A stretch of 16,232 nt of DNA, from contig CALBTX010000172.1 of NCBI GenBank assembly GCA_937967685.1, positions 1 to 16,232 of the forward strand, read 5' to 3'. The position numbers and the translations under genes are program-made. Below, piece after piece: positions 15,694-16,232 of this stretch (position 1 is the stretch's first letter; every line of letters begins with the position of its first letter). Below the pieces are notes generated by a model. It was not told the DNA's origin. It made no database searches and saw nothing but the letters and a program-made list of their open reading frames with translations. Source of the stretch: an uncultured Bacillaceae bacterium (lineage in GTDB: Bacteria > Bacillota > Bacilli > Caldalkalibacillales > Caldalkalibacillaceae).

Positions 15694-16157
15694 ATGGCTC
15701 AATACCAGATTAACGTAGATTAAAAGCTTTTGCAGAAACTATTTTTAGGAAATTCACAGGATGCCGGTGTTGCCAAGATGCTAGAATCGGTATTAAACCA
15801 AGTGTTACAAGCACAGGTGACAATCAAGTGGCTGCCGAACGTTATGAACGAACGGATGGACGCCAAGGCTATCGCAACGGTTTCTATCCGCACCAACTCA
15901 CAAGTCCGTGTAGGAACACTTACATGGCGTGTCCCACGCATCCGCAATGGCAAGTTTTCCACCGAACTATTCACTCGCTACCAGCAAAGTGAGCAGGCTT
16001 TGGTCCTGGCTTTGATGGAGATGGTGGTCAACGGCGTTTCCACACGCAAAGTCTCCCAAATCACTTGTGTGGTGCTCATTTCTCCAAGTCTACGGTTTCT
16101 GAGTTGTGTAAGCAGCTTGATCCCATTGTGGAAGCCTGGAAGATCACGTATAATTAA
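15694..16157 (+). pseudogene. decayed, truncated IS256-family transposase
   Basis: The ATG at 15694 follows GAGAGGAGA and encodes MAQYQINVD, then TAA at 15721-15723, a premature stop. Homology continues as KLLQKLFLGNSQDAG..KMLESVLNQVLQAQVT. The frame then shifts (about 15812-15830) into QVAAERYERTDGRQGYRNG and returns at about 15898 to VRVGTLTWRVPRIRNGKFSTELF and YQQSEQALVLALMEMVVNGVSTRKVSQIT. A small deletion near 16062 shifts it again into CGAHFSKSTVSELCKQLDPIVEAWK. Similarity stops at about 16142, before the catalytic DDE core, and a TAA follows at 16155. So it carries one nonsense change, three frame disruptions and a lost C-terminal two thirds, and cannot be functional. Confidence 0.9.
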
Positions 16158-16232
16158 GTTCGCAAAAATAGAAAGAAGAAAAGCCATCGGCAACTCCGAA
16201 TAGGTAAGTGTCGATCAAACCAAAAGGAGTTG
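16158..16232. other. unassigned right-edge sequence
   Basis: A-rich stretch after the transposase remnant. CAACTCC (16191-16197) and GGAGTTG (16226-16232) are complementary 7-base arms 28 bases apart. AAAAGGAG at the very end could be a ribosome-binding site for a plus-strand gene outside the window. Nothing firm can be called. Confidence 0.25.

Noticed and set aside
16191..16232. 7-bp inverted repeat at the right edge as a terminator or IS end
   Set aside because: Arms are short with a 28-base loop and there is no T-run; it could be chance.

Overview
This window looks like a chromosomal piece of a Bacillales bacterium, most likely a member of the Bacillaceae. The evidence is the Bacillus-style leucine dehydrogenase and bkd enzymes, strong AGGAGG-type ribosome-binding sites, GTG starts, sigma-A promoters with near-consensus -35/-10 boxes, and a 31-residue Prli42-like membrane miniprotein. 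The exact genus cannot be fixed from sequence alone; a moderately thermophilic or alkaliphilic relative such as Caldalkalibacillus is only a guess.

Almost the whole window is one catabolic block on the minus strand, read from right to left. (1) A decayed IS256-family insertion element (about 15583-16157, plus strand) lies directly upstream of the first gene. (2) bcd, leucine dehydrogenase, has its own promoter and is followed by a rho-independent terminator. (3) A five-gene operon follows: lpdV (E3), bkdAA (E1 alpha), bkdAB (E1 beta), bkdB (E2), lipB (octanoyltransferase). It encodes the full branched-chain 2-oxoacid dehydrogenase plus an enzyme that starts its lipoylation. (4) A tiny plus-strand gene, prli42-like, converges on lipB. 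(5) A second minus-strand operon runs from a TetR-family regulator through mutA, mutB, a fused meaB-epimerase gene, and an acyl-CoA carboxylase carboxyltransferase. All of its genes after the regulator are joined by overlapping or abutting stop/start codons.

Together the genes form a route from leucine, isoleucine and valine to central metabolism. Bcd deaminates the amino acids. The Bkd complex converts the oxoacids to branched acyl-CoAs. Propionyl-CoA arising from valine and isoleucine can be carboxylated, epimerised and rearranged to succinyl-CoA by the second operon. The biotin carboxylase/BCCP partner of the carboxyltransferase and the acyl-CoA dehydrogenase steps are not in the window. 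The ptb and buk genes that accompany bkd in Bacillus subtilis are absent between bcd and lpdV.

The most notable points are the in-frame fusion of the mutase chaperone GTPase MeaB to methylmalonyl-CoA epimerase, a nearly perfect 20-bp palindrome just downstream of the tetR promoter, a 23-bp tandem array of small palindromes in the tetR/prli42 divergent region, lipB inside the bkd operon, and the previously uncalled prli42-like gene. I found no CRISPR, tRNA, rRNA or phage genes and no wholly unknown multi-gene system.
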